Position numbers and translations under genes: made by a program
The notes under the pieces: model-generated
Databases searched by the model: none
The model's input: only the letters and a program-made list of their open reading frames with translations
What the model was told of the DNA's origin: nothing
Shown here: in pieces, positions 55,159 to 64,000 of the stretch
How the letters are laid out: each line of letters opens with the position of its first letter
How positions within the stretch are numbered: the first letter of the stretch is position 1
Source: Arthrobacter ruber
Lineage (GTDB): Bacteria > Actinomycetota > Actinomycetes > Actinomycetales > Micrococcaceae
NCBI RefSeq assembly: GCF_002954225.1
Contig: NZ_PPTH01000017.1
Location: forward strand, 5,311 to 69,310
Length of the DNA stretch: 64,000 nt
Direction: 5' to 3'

Positions 55159-55509
55159 TCAAGCCGCCGGGCGGCTTTCGTCATCGGCCGGGATCACCGG
55201 ATGGTTCAACACAACAATCGAGGGGGTCTTCCCGTCCGGGAAGACCCTGGAACCGGCGGGCACGTGGTCCACGCCGCCGTCGTTCCAGGGGTTGCAGCGG
55301 ACGAGCCGCCTGGAGGCGAACCACACACCGCGCACGAACCCGTGAACGGTCACGGCCTCGAGCGCATAGGCGGAACAACTCGGGTAGAACCGGCATACCG
55401 GCCCGTACAGCGGAGAGACGACCTTCCGGTACGCGATCAGGAATCCGATCGCCGCCAGGCGGGGCAGCCCGACGACAAAGGCCAGCACACTGATAGCGAC
55501 CCTGCTCAC
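55159..55509 (-). CDS. yidD: Membrane protein insertion efficiency factor YidD
   Basis: This 116-residue amphipathic protein has the YidD signature AYRKVVSPLYGPVCRFYPSCSAYALEAVTVHG and RRLVRCNPWNDGGVDHVP, with conserved cysteines. GTG 55509 overlaps the rnpA stop as GTGA, and yidC follows by 14 bases. It helps YidC or Sec-dependent insertion. The C-terminal 25 residues are variable. Confidence 0.95.
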   Translation of the reverse strand: MSRVAISVLAFVVGLPRLAAIGFLIAYRKVVSPLYGPVCRFYPSCSAYALEAVTVHGFVRGVWFASRRLVRCNPWNDGGVDHVPAGSRVFPDGKTPSIVVLNHPVIPADDESRPAA

Positions 55510-55886
55510 GATACTCTGCCTTGCCTTTCCGCCGACGCGGAGCCGTCCAGCCTGCGGACCACCGTGGCGACGCAACCGGAGAAGTCCTTCTGCAGGGCCG
55601 GCCAATCGCTGTCCGCGGCCGCTGGTAGCGCACGGACGACGACGTCGTACCCGTGCGGGTGCAGAGCGACCCACTCCGCCGACACGTGACGAAGCCTTCT
55701 CTTAACGAGGTTGCGGATGACCGCGTTCCCGACGTTCTTCCCGACGATGAAGCCGACGCGGGAGGGCGAGGAGTCGGGGGTTCTGGAGCCGTATAGCACG
55801 ACGTTCCGGCGCCCTGAGCGGGCACCGGAACGTACGGTACGTGCAAAATCCGCCGCCGTCCGCACCCTGTGGATCATCGGTAGCAC
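55506..55886 (-). CDS. rnpA: Ribonuclease P protein component
   Basis: RnpA assists the RNase P RNA in tRNA 5' processing. The 126-residue product contains VGFIVGKNVGNAVIRNLVKRRLRHV, the RNR-type RNA-binding motif, and is strongly basic. GTG 55886 gives MLPMIHRVRTAADF, a typical start; an ATG three codons on is the alternative. It lies 82 bases downstream of rpmH, as in nearly all bacteria. Confidence 0.95.
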   Translation of the reverse strand: MLPMIHRVRTAADFARTVRSGARSGRRNVVLYGSRTPDSSPSRVGFIVGKNVGNAVIRNLVKRRLRHVSAEWVALHPHGYDVVVRALPAAADSDWPALQKDFSGCVATVVRRLDGSASAERQGRVS

Positions 55887-55968
55887 TACGGGGTCCTGTT
55901 CTCTGTCCGAGCGAGGAACCCTGTGCCCGCGCGATCACCCGAAGGACGCATGGCGTGGGAGGAACCGC

Positions 55969-56106
55969 TTATGCCGAGAGTTCGGTACGGCCCTTGCCGC
56001 GGCGTGCCGACAGGATGGCACGACCAGCACGGGTGCGCATGCGAAGACGGAAACCGTGCTTCTTGGCACGACGGCGGTTATTCGGCTGAAAAGTCCGCTT
56101 GCTCAC
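55969..56106 (-). CDS. rpmH: 50S ribosomal protein bL34
   Basis: The 45-residue basic protein begins [19 protein letters not shown] and ends GKGRTELSA. The start GTG 56106 has GGAG ten bases before it. It is the first gene left of oriC and is transcribed away from dnaA. Confidence 0.98.
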   Translation of the reverse strand: MSKRTFQPNNRRRAKKHGFRLRMRTRAGRAILSARRGKGRTELSA

Positions 56107-56333
56107 TGTAGTTACTCCAGAACGATCTTGAGATGCGTCCGGCCCATTGCAACAAGGGGGAAGAACAGACTGACGCGATGAAGGTGTACATCCGACATTC
56201 GCGGAAGAGCTGTCACATCCCGAGGCCACTTAGTACCCGGAAACATCAGTGATGGCATGCGAAATGCAGACATGTTGGACTACATAACGTTAGGGGACGC
56301 GGCTCGGGGGCGTCAAACCCGCTGTCACCAGCC

Positions 56334-56524
56334 TGTGGACCCGTTTTCCACCAACCTGTGGACAACTGCTGCCGGAGTCACACTACACGTCGGCCCGGCA
56401 GCCCCGCGTGAGTCCCTTCACAGTGCCTCCGGTGCCGCTCCAGTCCGCTATCTTCTGCACTTTTCATCCTCTAGTCTTGGCTCTGGTCCGTTTATCCACG
56501 AGCTGTGTACAACTCTGTGGAGAA
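56334..56524. other. oriC left part: DnaA boxes between rpmH and dnaA
   Basis: Within the 461-base rpmH-dnaA interval, five 9-mers look like DnaA boxes: TGTGGACCC (56334), TGTGGACAA (56357, minus-strand TTGTCCACA, the actinobacterial consensus), TTATCCACG (56492), TGTGTACAA (56504) and TGTGGAGAA (56516). They may serve dnaA autoregulation as well as origin function. Confidence 0.75.
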
Positions 56525-56567
56525 CGGACCTTGTCGAGTGCGGACAGCACAGCCAAGAGAGGGTTTC

Positions 56568-57980
56568 GTGGGTACAGATGAGGTCAACGACGTCGGGAGC
56601 TCCTGGCGCAAGGTCATCCGGACCCTCGAGCACGACGATCGCGTAACACCGCGCCAGCGGGGGTTCATGGTGCTGGCCCAGGCCCAGGGACTCATCGGCA
56701 CCACCATGCTCATCGCCGTCCCGAACGAGCTGACGCGCGAAGTCCTGCAGACCCAGCTCAAGGCAGCCCTGGACGAGGCGCTGCGCGATGTGTTCCGCGA
56801 GGACATCCAGTGCGCCTTCGTGATCGACCCCGAGCTGACGCCCGTGGCCGAGGAAGCCCCGGAGCAGGAACCCGAGCGGGTCTCGCCCGAGCCGAAGGGC
56901 GAGACGAAACCCTCACCCACGCCACCCAGCAACTCCTCCGAGTTCGGCCGACTCAATCCCAAGTACATCTTCGACACGTTCGTGATCGGCTCGTCGAACC
57001 GCTTCGCCCACGCTGCCGCGGTAGCGGTGGCCGAGGCGCCGGCGAAGGCGTACAACCCGCTGTTCATCTACGGCGACTCGGGCCTGGGCAAGACCCACCT
57101 CCTGCACGCCATCGGGCACTACGCCCGACACCTCTACACGGGGATCCGCGTGCGCTACGTGAACTCCGAGGAGTTCACCAACGACTTCATCAACTCGATC
57201 CGCGACGACGAGGGGTCGAGCTTCAAGCAGACCTACCGCAATGTCGACATCCTGCTGATCGACGACATCCAGTTCCTCTCCGGCAAGGACCGGACCATGG
57301 AGGAGTTCTTCCACACCTTCAACGCCCTGCACAACCACAACAAGCAGGTGGTCATCACCTCGGACATGCCGCCCAAGCAGCTCATCGGGTTCGAGGAGCG
57401 CATGCGGTCGCGGTTCGAGTGGGGTCTGCTGACCGACATCCAGCCGCCGGAGCTGGAGACCCGCATCGCCATCCTCCGCAAGAAGGCGATCAGCGACAGC
57501 CTGAGTGCACCGGACGACGTCCTCGAGTACATCGCCTCGAAGATCGCGACGAACATCCGCGAACTGGAAGGTGCCCTGATCCGGGTCACCGCCTTCGCGA
57601 GCCTCAACCGCCAGCCGGTGGACGTGAACCTGGCCGAGGTGGTGCTGAAGGATCTCATCTCCGACGACGGCGCCCAGGAGATCACCTCGACGGTGATCAT
57701 GGCGCAGACCGCGGACTACTTCCAGATCAGCATGGACGAGCTGTGCAGCAAGTCGCGCACGAGGACCCTGGTGACGGCGCGCCAGATCGCGATGTACCTG
57801 TGCAGGGAGCTGACGGACATGTCCCTGCCCAAGATCGGGCAGGAACTCGGCGGCCGCGACCACACGACGGTCATCCACGCGGATCGGAAGATCCGCGAGC
57901 TCATGGCGGAGCGGCGCGCCATCTTCAATCAGGTCACCGAGCTCACCAACCGCATCAAGCACAAGCAGCGCGAAGCCTGA
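56568..57980 (+). CDS. dnaA: Chromosomal replication initiator DnaA
   Basis: DnaA opens oriC and loads the helicase. The 470-residue product has domain I (1-90), a Pro/Glu-rich domain II (about 95-125), the AAA+ domain with [15 protein letters not shown] (Walker A) and [12 protein letters not shown] (Walker B), and domain IV with the DnaA-box motif [13 protein letters not shown] 56568 (VGTDEVND) follows AGAGAGGG; upstream in-frame ATG 56505 lies among DnaA boxes and is unlikely. Confidence 0.98.
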   Translation: MGTDEVNDVGSSWRKVIRTLEHDDRVTPRQRGFMVLAQAQGLIGTTMLIAVPNELTREVLQTQLKAALDEALRDVFREDIQCAFVIDPELTPVAEEAPEQEPERVSPEPKGETKPSPTPPSNSSEFGRLNPKYIFDTFVIGSSNRFAHAAAVAVAEAPAKAYNPLFIYGDSGLGKTHLLHAIGHYARHLYTGIRVRYVNSEEFTNDFINSIRDDEGSSFKQTYRNVDILLIDDIQFLSGKDRTMEEFFHTFNALHNHNKQVVITSDMPPKQLIGFEERMRSRFEWGLLTDIQPPELETRIAILRKKAISDSLSAPDDVLEYIASKIATNIRELEGALIRVTAFASLNRQPVDVNLAEVVLKDLISDDGAQEITSTVIMAQTADYFQISMDELCSKSRTRTLVTARQIAMYLCRELTDMSLPKIGQELGGRDHTTVIHADRKIRELMAERRAIFNQVTELTNRIKHKQREA

Positions 57981-58019
57981 CCGGCCGGTTACTCGAATCG
58001 CACCCCTGTAATTAACAGG

Positions 58020-58266
58020 TGTGGACACAGCTGTGGATAACCATGGGCACAGGGAGCCTCAACCTGAGGAAAACCCCCGTCCTGCCTGTGGATCCGCAGA
58101 ATGACAAGGATTCTGCCCACAGCTGCCGGCAGGAGGCCGTCGCCCGGACACACACGTTATCCACAGGGCAGATCCGCATCAGCGCCCCGACCAGCGCACT
58201 TATCCACAGAATCCACAGCAGTTATTAACACTACGAACCTTAAACTTCAAAAGTTCTTCAGATAAC
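58020..58266. other. oriC right part: DnaA box cluster and AT-rich element between dnaA and dnaN
   Basis: Three perfect TTATCCACA boxes lie at 58032-58040 (minus), 58157-58165 (plus) and 58200-58208 (plus). Weaker boxes are TGTGGACAC at 58020 and TGTGGATCC at 58087. Right after the last box comes an AT-rich stretch (58216-58266, with TTATTAACAC, CTTAAACTTC, AAAAGTTCTTC) that could be the unwinding element. This is the likely core origin. Confidence 0.88.
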
Positions 58267-58399
58267 ACTCCACGTCCCGTCCGTCCCCCTGCCCGCACCG
58301 CCCTGCTGCGCAGGAGCGCTACCCGGCTAAGCTGTTCCGCAGTAGGGTTTGTAGTTCCCGTGCCCGGAGACCTCCGCGGACGACCTCCGACCCAACCAT

Positions 58400-58430
58400 C
58401 CGCCGGTGCTTCGCCGGTGGCTGTTTTTTT
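58400..58430 (+). terminator. Terminator or attenuator just before dnaN
   Basis: A 7-bp stem (CCGCCGG / CCGGTGG, one G-U pair) with a 7-base loop is followed after three bases by seven T. It ends 26 bases before the dnaN start. It may stop dnaA transcripts or attenuate dnaN. Confidence 0.65.
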
Positions 58431-58456
58431 GATCTGGCGAAAGGCGGCACTGCTCC

Positions 58457-59581
58457 GTGAAATTCAGAGTCGAGCGGGATGTACTTGCGGAGGCCGTGTC
58501 CTGGACCGCCCGCTCCCTGTCACCGAGACCACCCGTCCCCGTTCTCGCGGGCCTGTTGATCAAGGCAGAGGGTGGTTCGCTGAGTCTAGCGAGCTTCGAC
58601 TACGAGATCTCGGCCCGGCTGGAGATCGCAGCCGATGTGCTCGAGGAAGGCACGATCCTCGTCTCAGGCCGTCTTCTCGCCGACATCTGCAGGAGCCTGC
58701 CGTCCGCACCCGTCGAGGTCGCCACCGACGGTTCGAAAGTCACCCTCACCTGCCGGAACAGCCGCTTCAACCTCGCGACTATGCCCGAAGGGGAATACCC
58801 GGAGCTGCCCAAGCTCCCCGCGGTCAGCGGCGTCGTCGACGGTGATGCCTTCGCCCAGGCCGTCTCGCAGGTGATCATCGCCGCGAGTCGTGACGACACC
58901 CTCCCGATCCTCACCGGTGTCCGCATGGAGATCGAGGACGACCTCATCACGCTGCTGGCGACCGACCGCTACCGCCTCGCCCTGCGGGAGGTGTCCTGGA
59001 AACCGTCGACCCCCGGGATCTCCACCAGCGCCCTCGTGAAGGCGAAGACCCTCAACGAGGTCGCGAAGACCCTCGGAGGTGCCGGCGATCTGAACATCGC
59101 CCTCTCGGACGACTCCGAACTCATCGGCTTCGAATCCGGTGGACGCCGGACCACCTCCCTGCTCGTCGACGGGGACTACCCGAAGATCCGTTCGCTCTTC
59201 CCGGACAAGACGCCCATCCACGCCACGGTGCAGACGAGCGTGCTCGTCGAGGCCGTCCGCCGTGTGTCGCTCGTCGCGGAGCGGAACACCCCCGTGCGAC
59301 TGGCGTTCACCGAAGGCCAGGTGACCCTCGACGCAGGTACCGGGGAGGACGCCCAGGCGTCCGAGGCCATCGAGGCGACACTCGACGGCGACGACATCAC
59401 CGTGGCCTTCAACCCCCACTACCTCAGCGAGGGTCTGGGCGCGTTCAGCAGCCCGTACGTCCGGTTCTCCTTCACCTCACCCCCCAAACCCGCGGTGATC
59501 TCCGCGCAGGATGACGCCTCCGGCGAGGACAGGGAAGACTACAGATACCTGCTGATGCCCGTACGGCTGCCCAACCAGTAG
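58457..59581 (+). CDS. dnaN: DNA polymerase III beta subunit (sliding clamp)
   Basis: DnaN forms the ring clamp that tethers DNA polymerase. The 374-residue product shows three similar domains: MKFRVERDVLAEAVSWTARS at the start, the middle TNMxx-like DTLPILTGVRMEI, and the C-terminal YLLMPVRLPNQ. GTG 58457 is the start. The gene lies right of oriC and before gnd and recF, the usual actinobacterial order. Confidence 0.98.
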   Translation: MKFRVERDVLAEAVSWTARSLSPRPPVPVLAGLLIKAEGGSLSLASFDYEISARLEIAADVLEEGTILVSGRLLADICRSLPSAPVEVATDGSKVTLTCRNSRFNLATMPEGEYPELPKLPAVSGVVDGDAFAQAVSQVIIAASRDDTLPILTGVRMEIEDDLITLLATDRYRLALREVSWKPSTPGISTSALVKAKTLNEVAKTLGGAGDLNIALSDDSELIGFESGGRRTTSLLVDGDYPKIRSLFPDKTPIHATVQTSVLVEAVRRVSLVAERNTPVRLAFTEGQVTLDAGTGEDAQASEAIEATLDGDDITVAFNPHYLSEGLGAFSSPYVRFSFTSPPKPAVISAQDDASGEDREDYRYLLMPVRLPNQ

Positions 59582-59641
59582 CAGCACCGCAGGTATCCCG
59601 ACCGGCCCACCGGCCGGACACATCGTCAGAAAGAGAAACTC

Positions 59642-60532
59642 ATGCACATAGGTCTCATCGGACTCGGCAAAATGGGATTCAACATGAGGGAACGCCTTCG
59701 CAGGAACGGCATCGAGGTCACCGGCTTCGACCGCAACCCCGACCGCACCGATGTGTCCAGCCTCGACGAACTGGTGTCCGCCCTTCCCGCACCCCGGATC
59801 GTCTGGGTCATGGTCCCCGCCGGCCAGATCACCGACGCCGTGGTCAAGGACCTCTCCGAGGTCCTGTCCGAGGGTGACCTCGTGATCGACGGCGGCAACT
59901 CGAAGTTCACGGACGACCAGATCCACGCGACCCTGCTCGCCCAGAAGGGCATCCGGTTCCTCGACTGCGGTGTATCGGGCGGGGTATGGGGTCTCGAGAA
60001 CGGCTACGGGCTGATGGCCGGCGGTCTCGAGGACGACGTCGAACGCGCCATGCCGATCTTCGATGCACTGCGGCCCGAGGGCGAACGCGCGGAGAGCTTC
60101 GTGCATGTGGGCGATGTGGGCGCCGGACACTACGCGAAGATGGTCCACAACGGCATCGAGTACGGACTCATGCAGTCCTACGCCGAAGGGTACGAGCTGC
60201 TCGAGGCCAAGGACATCGTCAAGGACGTGCACGGCACCTTCGCCGCCTGGCAGAAGGGCACCGTGGTCCGCTCCTGGCTGCTGGATCTCTTGGTCAAGGC
60301 GCTGCAGGAGGACCCCGGACTGTCGCAGATCGCCGGATTCGTCGAGGATTCCGGTGAAGGCCGGTGGACCGTGGAGGAGGCCATCGCCAACTCCGTGCCG
60401 GCACCGGCTATCACTGCCGCCCTGTTCGCCCGGTTCACCTCCCGGCAGGAGGACTCGCCGTCCATGAAGATGGTGGCCGCCCTGCGCAACCAGTTCGGTG
60501 GCCATGCGGTGAAGCCCGCCCAGCCGAAGTAG
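59642..60532 (+). CDS. gnd: 6-phosphogluconate dehydrogenase, decarboxylating (short form)
   Basis: This enzyme oxidises 6-phosphogluconate to ribulose-5-phosphate, CO2 and NAD(P)H. The 296-residue short (YqeC-like) form has the dinucleotide site IGLIGLGKMGFNMRERL, the substrate loop DCGVSGGVWGLENGYGLM and KMVHNGIEYGLMQ with the catalytic Lys. Gnd between dnaN and recF is a known actinobacterial arrangement. ATG 59642 follows AGAAAGAG. Confidence 0.96.
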   Translation: MHIGLIGLGKMGFNMRERLRRNGIEVTGFDRNPDRTDVSSLDELVSALPAPRIVWVMVPAGQITDAVVKDLSEVLSEGDLVIDGGNSKFTDDQIHATLLAQKGIRFLDCGVSGGVWGLENGYGLMAGGLEDDVERAMPIFDALRPEGERAESFVHVGDVGAGHYAKMVHNGIEYGLMQSYAEGYELLEAKDIVKDVHGTFAAWQKGTVVRSWLLDLLVKALQEDPGLSQIAGFVEDSGEGRWTVEEAIANSVPAPAITAALFARFTSRQEDSPSMKMVAALRNQFGGHAVKPAQPK

Positions 60533-60542
60533 GCAGTTCCCG

Positions 60543-61811
60543 GTGTACGTCGAGCACCTCTCGCTCACCGGGTTCCGGAGCTACCCGCAACTGGACACGG
60601 CGATCGAACCCGGCATCACGGTCTTCGTGGGTCCCAACGGCGTGGGCAAGACCAACATCGTCGAGGCGATCGGTTACCTGGCCACCCTGTCCTCGCATCG
60701 GGTGAGCAGCGACAAACCGTTGATCAGTTTCGGCCAGGACCGCGCCATCATCCGTGGCCGGTTCGTCCGCGGCACGCAGCGCACCGGCGTCGAGGTCGAG
60801 ATCAACGCGGAGACGGCGAACCGTGCCCGGATCAACAGGGCCAACCCCGTACGGGCACGGGATGCGGCGGGGATCCTCAAGACCGTCCTGTTCGCCCCCG
60901 AGGACCTGTCGCTCGTCAAGGGCGACCCCTCCGGACGGCGTCGGTACCTGGACGAGGTCATGGTGTCGCTGCTGCCGCACCAGTCGGCGCTGCGTGCCGA
61001 CTACGAGCGTGTGCTCAAGCAGCGCAACGCCCTGCTGAAGTCGGCCCGGGCCGCGGGACGGTTCTCGACGGCGCACGAAGCCACTCTCGATGTGTGGGAC
61101 CAGCACCTCGCCGAAGCCGGTGCGCGACTCCTGGCCGCACGGCTCCTGCTCGTCGACCACCTCCGCCCCCACGTCCAGCGTGCCTACAAGGAGCTCACGG
61201 ACGGGTCGAAGGTCGCGGACATCGTCTACCTCCCAAGCGTCTCGTCGTCGGCGGACCTCGCCATGGACGACGACGGCGCGGACGCCCTGCACGACGGTGA
61301 CCGGGAGCGGCTCGGGGACCTCGAGCTGCCGGCGCTCACCGATCTGTTCGTGGAGAACCTCCTGCGCCACCGCAGGAAGGAACTGGACCGCGGCATCTCC
61401 CTCGTGGGTCCGCACCGCGACGAGCTCGGCCTCCTCCTGGGTCAGGCACCGGTGAAGGGGTACGCATCTCACGGGGAGACGTGGTCGATGGCCCTGGCCC
61501 TGCGGCTGGCCTCCTACTACCTGCTGCTCGAGGAGGACCACACGCCGGGCGGCGATCCGGTCCTGATCCTCGACGACGTCTTCGCCGAACTCGACGCCCA
61601 GCGGCGTACCCGCCTCGCCGCGATCGTGGCGCCGGCCGAACAGGTGCTGGTCACGGCGGCCGTGGGCGACGACATCCCCGCGGCACTCCTCGGCCGGCAG
61701 ATCCGCGTGGTCCCGGGAGGACTGGCAGGGACCACGGACGGCCCCGGATCCGTCGCGGAGGACCGCGACGAGCCCGCAGCCGTCCCTTCCGCCGGAGAGC
61801 CTGATGCCTGA
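60543..61811 (+). CDS. recF: DNA replication and repair protein RecF
   Basis: RecF is an SMC-like ATPase that loads RecA at gaps. The 422-residue product starts VEHLSLTGFRSYPQL, has Walker A FVGPNGVGKTNIVEAIGYL and ends with the ABC signature/Walker B region (SHGETWSMALALRL, LILDDVFAELD). The last 50 residues are a Gly/Pro/Glu-rich tail. GTG 60543 is ten bases after gnd. Confidence 0.96.
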   Translation: MYVEHLSLTGFRSYPQLDTAIEPGITVFVGPNGVGKTNIVEAIGYLATLSSHRVSSDKPLISFGQDRAIIRGRFVRGTQRTGVEVEINAETANRARINRANPVRARDAAGILKTVLFAPEDLSLVKGDPSGRRRYLDEVMVSLLPHQSALRADYERVLKQRNALLKSARAAGRFSTAHEATLDVWDQHLAEAGARLLAARLLLVDHLRPHVQRAYKELTDGSKVADIVYLPSVSSSADLAMDDDGADALHDGDRERLGDLELPALTDLFVENLLRHRRKELDRGISLVGPHRDELGLLLGQAPVKGYASHGETWSMALALRLASYYLLLEEDHTPGGDPVLILDDVFAELDAQRRTRLAAIVAPAEQVLVTAAVGDDIPAALLGRQIRVVPGGLAGTTDGPGSVAEDRDEPAAVPSAGEPDA

Positions 61812-62400
61812 GGAACGCCACGGGGAGGATCCGGCGTCTTCCGCGGTCCCCGACCGGGAAGAGATCCCCGATCGCGGACCGGAGCCGTCACGGACGCCCG
61901 ATCCTCCGGAACAGGACGCCCCGCAGGCCCTCTTGAACCGGCTTCGCAGCGCCTCCCAGGCCAGGGGGACGCCGCGCGGTCCGGCTCCGAAGCAGCAGGG
62001 CAAGGCACCGCGGCGCCGGTATTCGCCCGAACCCACCTACGGCGGGCGGGATCCGGAGGGCGTGGGCAACGTCTTCTCGAGGATGCTCGCGGAACGCGGC
62101 TGGAAATCGCCCGTGGCCATCGGGTCGGTGCTGTCCCGCTGGGACGAGATCGTCGGAGCGGACATCGCGGCACACTGCGTCCCGGAGAGTTTCGACGCCG
62201 ACACCGTCCTCGTCCGGTGCGATTCGACAACCTGGGCCACCCAGCTGCGGCTGATGACCCCGCAGGTGCTGCAGCGGTTCGAGGCCGAGCTTGGCGCCGG
62301 TGTCGTGAAGCGGCTGTCCGTCGTCGGACCCGCTGCGCCGAGCTGGCGCAAGGGCGGCCGCTCCGTCAAGGGACGCGGTCCGCGCGACACCTACGGGTGA
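61804..62400 (+). CDS. DUF721 family protein
   Basis: This 198-residue protein has a disordered, charged N-terminal half (about 1-80) and a DUF721 domain (about 85-170): VFSRMLAERGWKSPVAIGSVLSRWDEIVG and VLVRCDSTTWATQLRLM. It always lies between recF and gyrB in actinobacteria. DUF721 resembles the DciA helicase-loader family, so a link to replication initiation is plausible. It overlaps recF by eight bases. Confidence 0.9.
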   Translation: MPEERHGEDPASSAVPDREEIPDRGPEPSRTPDPPEQDAPQALLNRLRSASQARGTPRGPAPKQQGKAPRRRYSPEPTYGGRDPEGVGNVFSRMLAERGWKSPVAIGSVLSRWDEIVGADIAAHCVPESFDADTVLVRCDSTTWATQLRLMTPQVLQRFEAELGAGVVKRLSVVGPAAPSWRKGGRSVKGRGPRDTYG

Positions 62401-62556
62401 GCCGGGAGCGGAAGGCCGCATCCGCTGAGCGGCCTGTAGCGCAATCAGGGGACCGTCCGTCGTATCCGTCCTCATGGAAGGACCCGCTACTGTCTCTGAC
62501 CCCGGTTTCTTGGCCGGTGAGGGGTGGTTGGTGCGCTGCCGCAACCATGCGCAGGG

Positions 62557-62562
62557 TAGAAT
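62557..62562 (+). promoter_or_regulatory. Likely gyrB -10 box
   Basis: TAGAAT lies 46 bases before the GTG start of gyrB in the 208-base DUF721-gyrB gap. A weaker in-frame ATG at 62561 overlaps it. No clear -35 hexamer at 17 bases. Confidence 0.5.
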
Positions 62563-62608
62563 GGACGAGACTGATGTGGTCTATCCAGCTGAGGAGCCTT
62601 CTACGCCT

Positions 62609-64000
62609 GTGGCACACGAGAACGAGTTGAACGCAAGTGATGTGTTGATCGGCGAGGGTGAGTCCCCGATTCTGGAGGCCGCCACCGAGCACGCATACGG
62701 CGCCAGTGAGATCACCGTCCTCGAAGGACTGGAAGCCGTCCGGAAACGGCCGGGCATGTACATCGGCTCGACCGGGCCGCGCGGCCTCCACCACCTGGTC
62801 TACGAAGTCGTGGACAACTCGGTGGACGAGGCGCTGGCCGGGTACTGCGACCACATCGAGATCACGCTCCAGGCCGACGGCGGCGTCAAGGTCGTGGACA
62901 ACGGCCGAGGCATCCCCGTGGACATGCACCCCACCGAGGGGCGTCCCACCGTGGAGGTGGTCATGACCATCCTGCACGCGGGCGGCAAGTTCGGCGGTGG
63001 TGGCTACGCGGTGTCGGGTGGCCTCCACGGCGTGGGTATCTCCGTGGTCAACGCCCTGTCCAAGCGCGTCGAGACCGAGGTGCGCCGCCAGGGGCACGTC
63101 TGGCGGCAGTCCTTCGCGGACGGCGGCAAGCCGTTCGGTGAACTGAGGAAGGGCGAGGAGACCTCGGAGACGGGCACCACGCAGACGTTCTACCCTGACG
63201 ACACCATCTTCGAGAGCACCGAGTTCGACTTCGAGACGCTCCGCGCACGCTTCCAGCAGATGGCCTTCCTCAACAAGGGACTGCGCATCACGCTGACGGA
63301 CGAGCGGGCGGACGCTGTGGAGACGGACGAGGTCGCGGAGGTGGACAGTGCGCAGGAGTCCGACGGAGAACCGAAGCACCGGTCGGTGGTCTACCTCTAC
63401 GAGAACGGACTGCTGGACTACGTCCACCACCTCAACTCCTCCAAGCGCGTGGATGTCATCCACGCGGACGTGATCGCGTTCGAGACCGAGGACACGGATC
63501 GCAGGATGGCCGTGGAGGTGGCTCTGCAGTGGACGTCGGCGTACTCCGAGAGCGTGCACACCTACGCGAACACGATCAACACGCACGAGGGCGGCACCCA
63601 CGAAGAGGGTTTCCGTGCGGCCATGACCACGCTGATCAACAAGTACGCGCGCGAGAAGAACATCATCAAGGAGAAGGACGACAACCTCACGGGTGACGAC
63701 ATCCGTGAAGGCCTCACCGCCGTCATCTCGGTCAAACTGTCGGAGCCGCAGTTCGAGGGCCAGACGAAGACCAAACTGGGCAACTCCGAGGCGAAGGGGT
63801 TCGTCCAGCGCGTGGTCACCGACCAGCTCGGCGACTGGCTCGAGCGCAACCCCGGACCCGCACGCGACGTCATTCGCAAGTCCATCCAGGCGTCCCAGGC
63901 CCGTCTCGCGGCCCGCAAGGCGCGCGAGTCCACGCGCCGCAAGGGACTGCTGGAATCGGGTGGCATGCCCGGCAAGCTCAAGGACTGCCAGTCCAAGGAC
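62609..64000 (+). CDS. gyrB: DNA gyrase subunit B (cut by window end)
   Basis: GyrB provides the ATPase of gyrase, which adds negative supercoils. The 464 codons present cover the GHKL ATPase domain ([59 protein letters not shown]) and the transducer ([15 protein letters not shown]). An acidic insertion (about 230-250, [18 protein letters not shown]) is typical of actinobacteria. The start GTG 62609 has GGAG 13 bases upstream; ATG 62561, which overlaps the putative -10, is less likely. The TOPRIM part lies beyond the window. Confidence 0.97.
   Translation, partial: MAHENELNASDVLIGEGESPILEAATEHAYGASEITVLEGLEAVRKRPGMYIGSTGPRGLHHLVYEVVDNSVDEALAGYCDHIEITLQADGGVKVVDNGRGIPVDMHPTEGRPTVEVVMTILHAGGKFGGGGYAVSGGLHGVGISVVNALSKRVETEVRRQGHVWRQSFADGGKPFGELRKGEETSETGTTQTFYPDDTIFESTEFDFETLRARFQQMAFLNKGLRITLTDERADAVETDEVAEVDSAQESDGEPKHRSVVYLYENGLLDYVHHLNSSKRVDVIHADVIAFETEDTDRRMAVEVALQWTSAYSESVHTYANTINTHEGGTHEEGFRAAMTTLINKYAREKNIIKEKDDNLTGDDIREGLTAVISVKLSEPQFEGQTKTKLGNSEAKGFVQRVVTDQLGDWLERNPGPARDVIRKSIQASQARLAARKARESTRRKGLLESGGMPGKLKDCQSKD

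Overview
The window reads as a high-GC actinobacterial chromosome, most likely a member of the Micrococcaceae (Arthrobacter and relatives). The pointers are the protein sequences, frequent GTG starts and apparently leaderless promoters, a mycothiol pathway (ino1, mshA), a tandem glycine riboswitch before gcvP, and the actinobacterial origin order rpmH-dnaA-dnaN-gnd-recF-DUF721-gyrB. No rRNA, tRNA, transposase, prophage or CRISPR array was seen.

Left part (1-13 kb) is accessory and metabolic. It opens with the end of an Opp-type ABC permease and a zinc-homeostasis locus: an ArsR sensor with an alpha5-type metal site, a duplicated His-rich protein, and a Zur-box operon encoding a CobW-like protein without a P-loop, a cysteine-free L36 paralogue and a [2Fe-2S] thioredoxin-fold protein. 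Next come an AraC/NmrA/DUF1772 group and a decayed stretch (5.3-6.1 kb). Two divergent TPP riboswitches then control a lone SDR and the thiMED salvage operon. A UgpBEA-type sugar importer without an ATPase follows.

The middle (13-41 kb) holds a glycine/serine catabolic operon on the minus strand (gcvP-gcvT-sdaA-MTHFR-like) behind a tandem glycine riboswitch. It also has a secreted SGNH hydrolase, an LLM oxidoreductase, and a signal peptidase fused to a degenerate HPt domain that converges on an orphan OmpR-type response regulator. A drug-efflux/TetR pair has a perfect palindromic operator. A cell-envelope cluster (GT87, FemX, FAD oxidoreductase) lies beside ino1, followed by MerR/DUF2306, fhs, an unassigned phosphatase-like protein and mshA. 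A compact region of short peptide ORFs (38.7-39.4 kb) precedes gpm and pcnA.

The right part (41-64 kb) is the origin-proximal core. pcnA and a NUDIX gene diverge; then come murJ, a MurJ-type pseudokinase protein, trxB and trxA, closed by a strong terminator. A gene-free stretch of about 2.9 kb carries six perfect parS sites; the last sits at the centre of a 50-bp palindrome just after parB. Then parB-parA-rsmG-jag-yidC-yidD-rnpA-rpmH run leftward, and dnaA-dnaN-gnd-recF-DUF721-gyrB run rightward from a bipartite oriC with DnaA boxes on both sides of dnaA. gyrB is cut by the window end.

Together the right side gives replication initiation, segregation, membrane-protein insertion and redox control. 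The left and middle supply metal, thiamine and one-carbon metabolism. The least explained items are the signal peptidase-HPt fusion, the short-peptide cluster, the TPP-controlled SDR, the phosphatase-like gene next to mshA, and the parS-bearing hairpin after parB.
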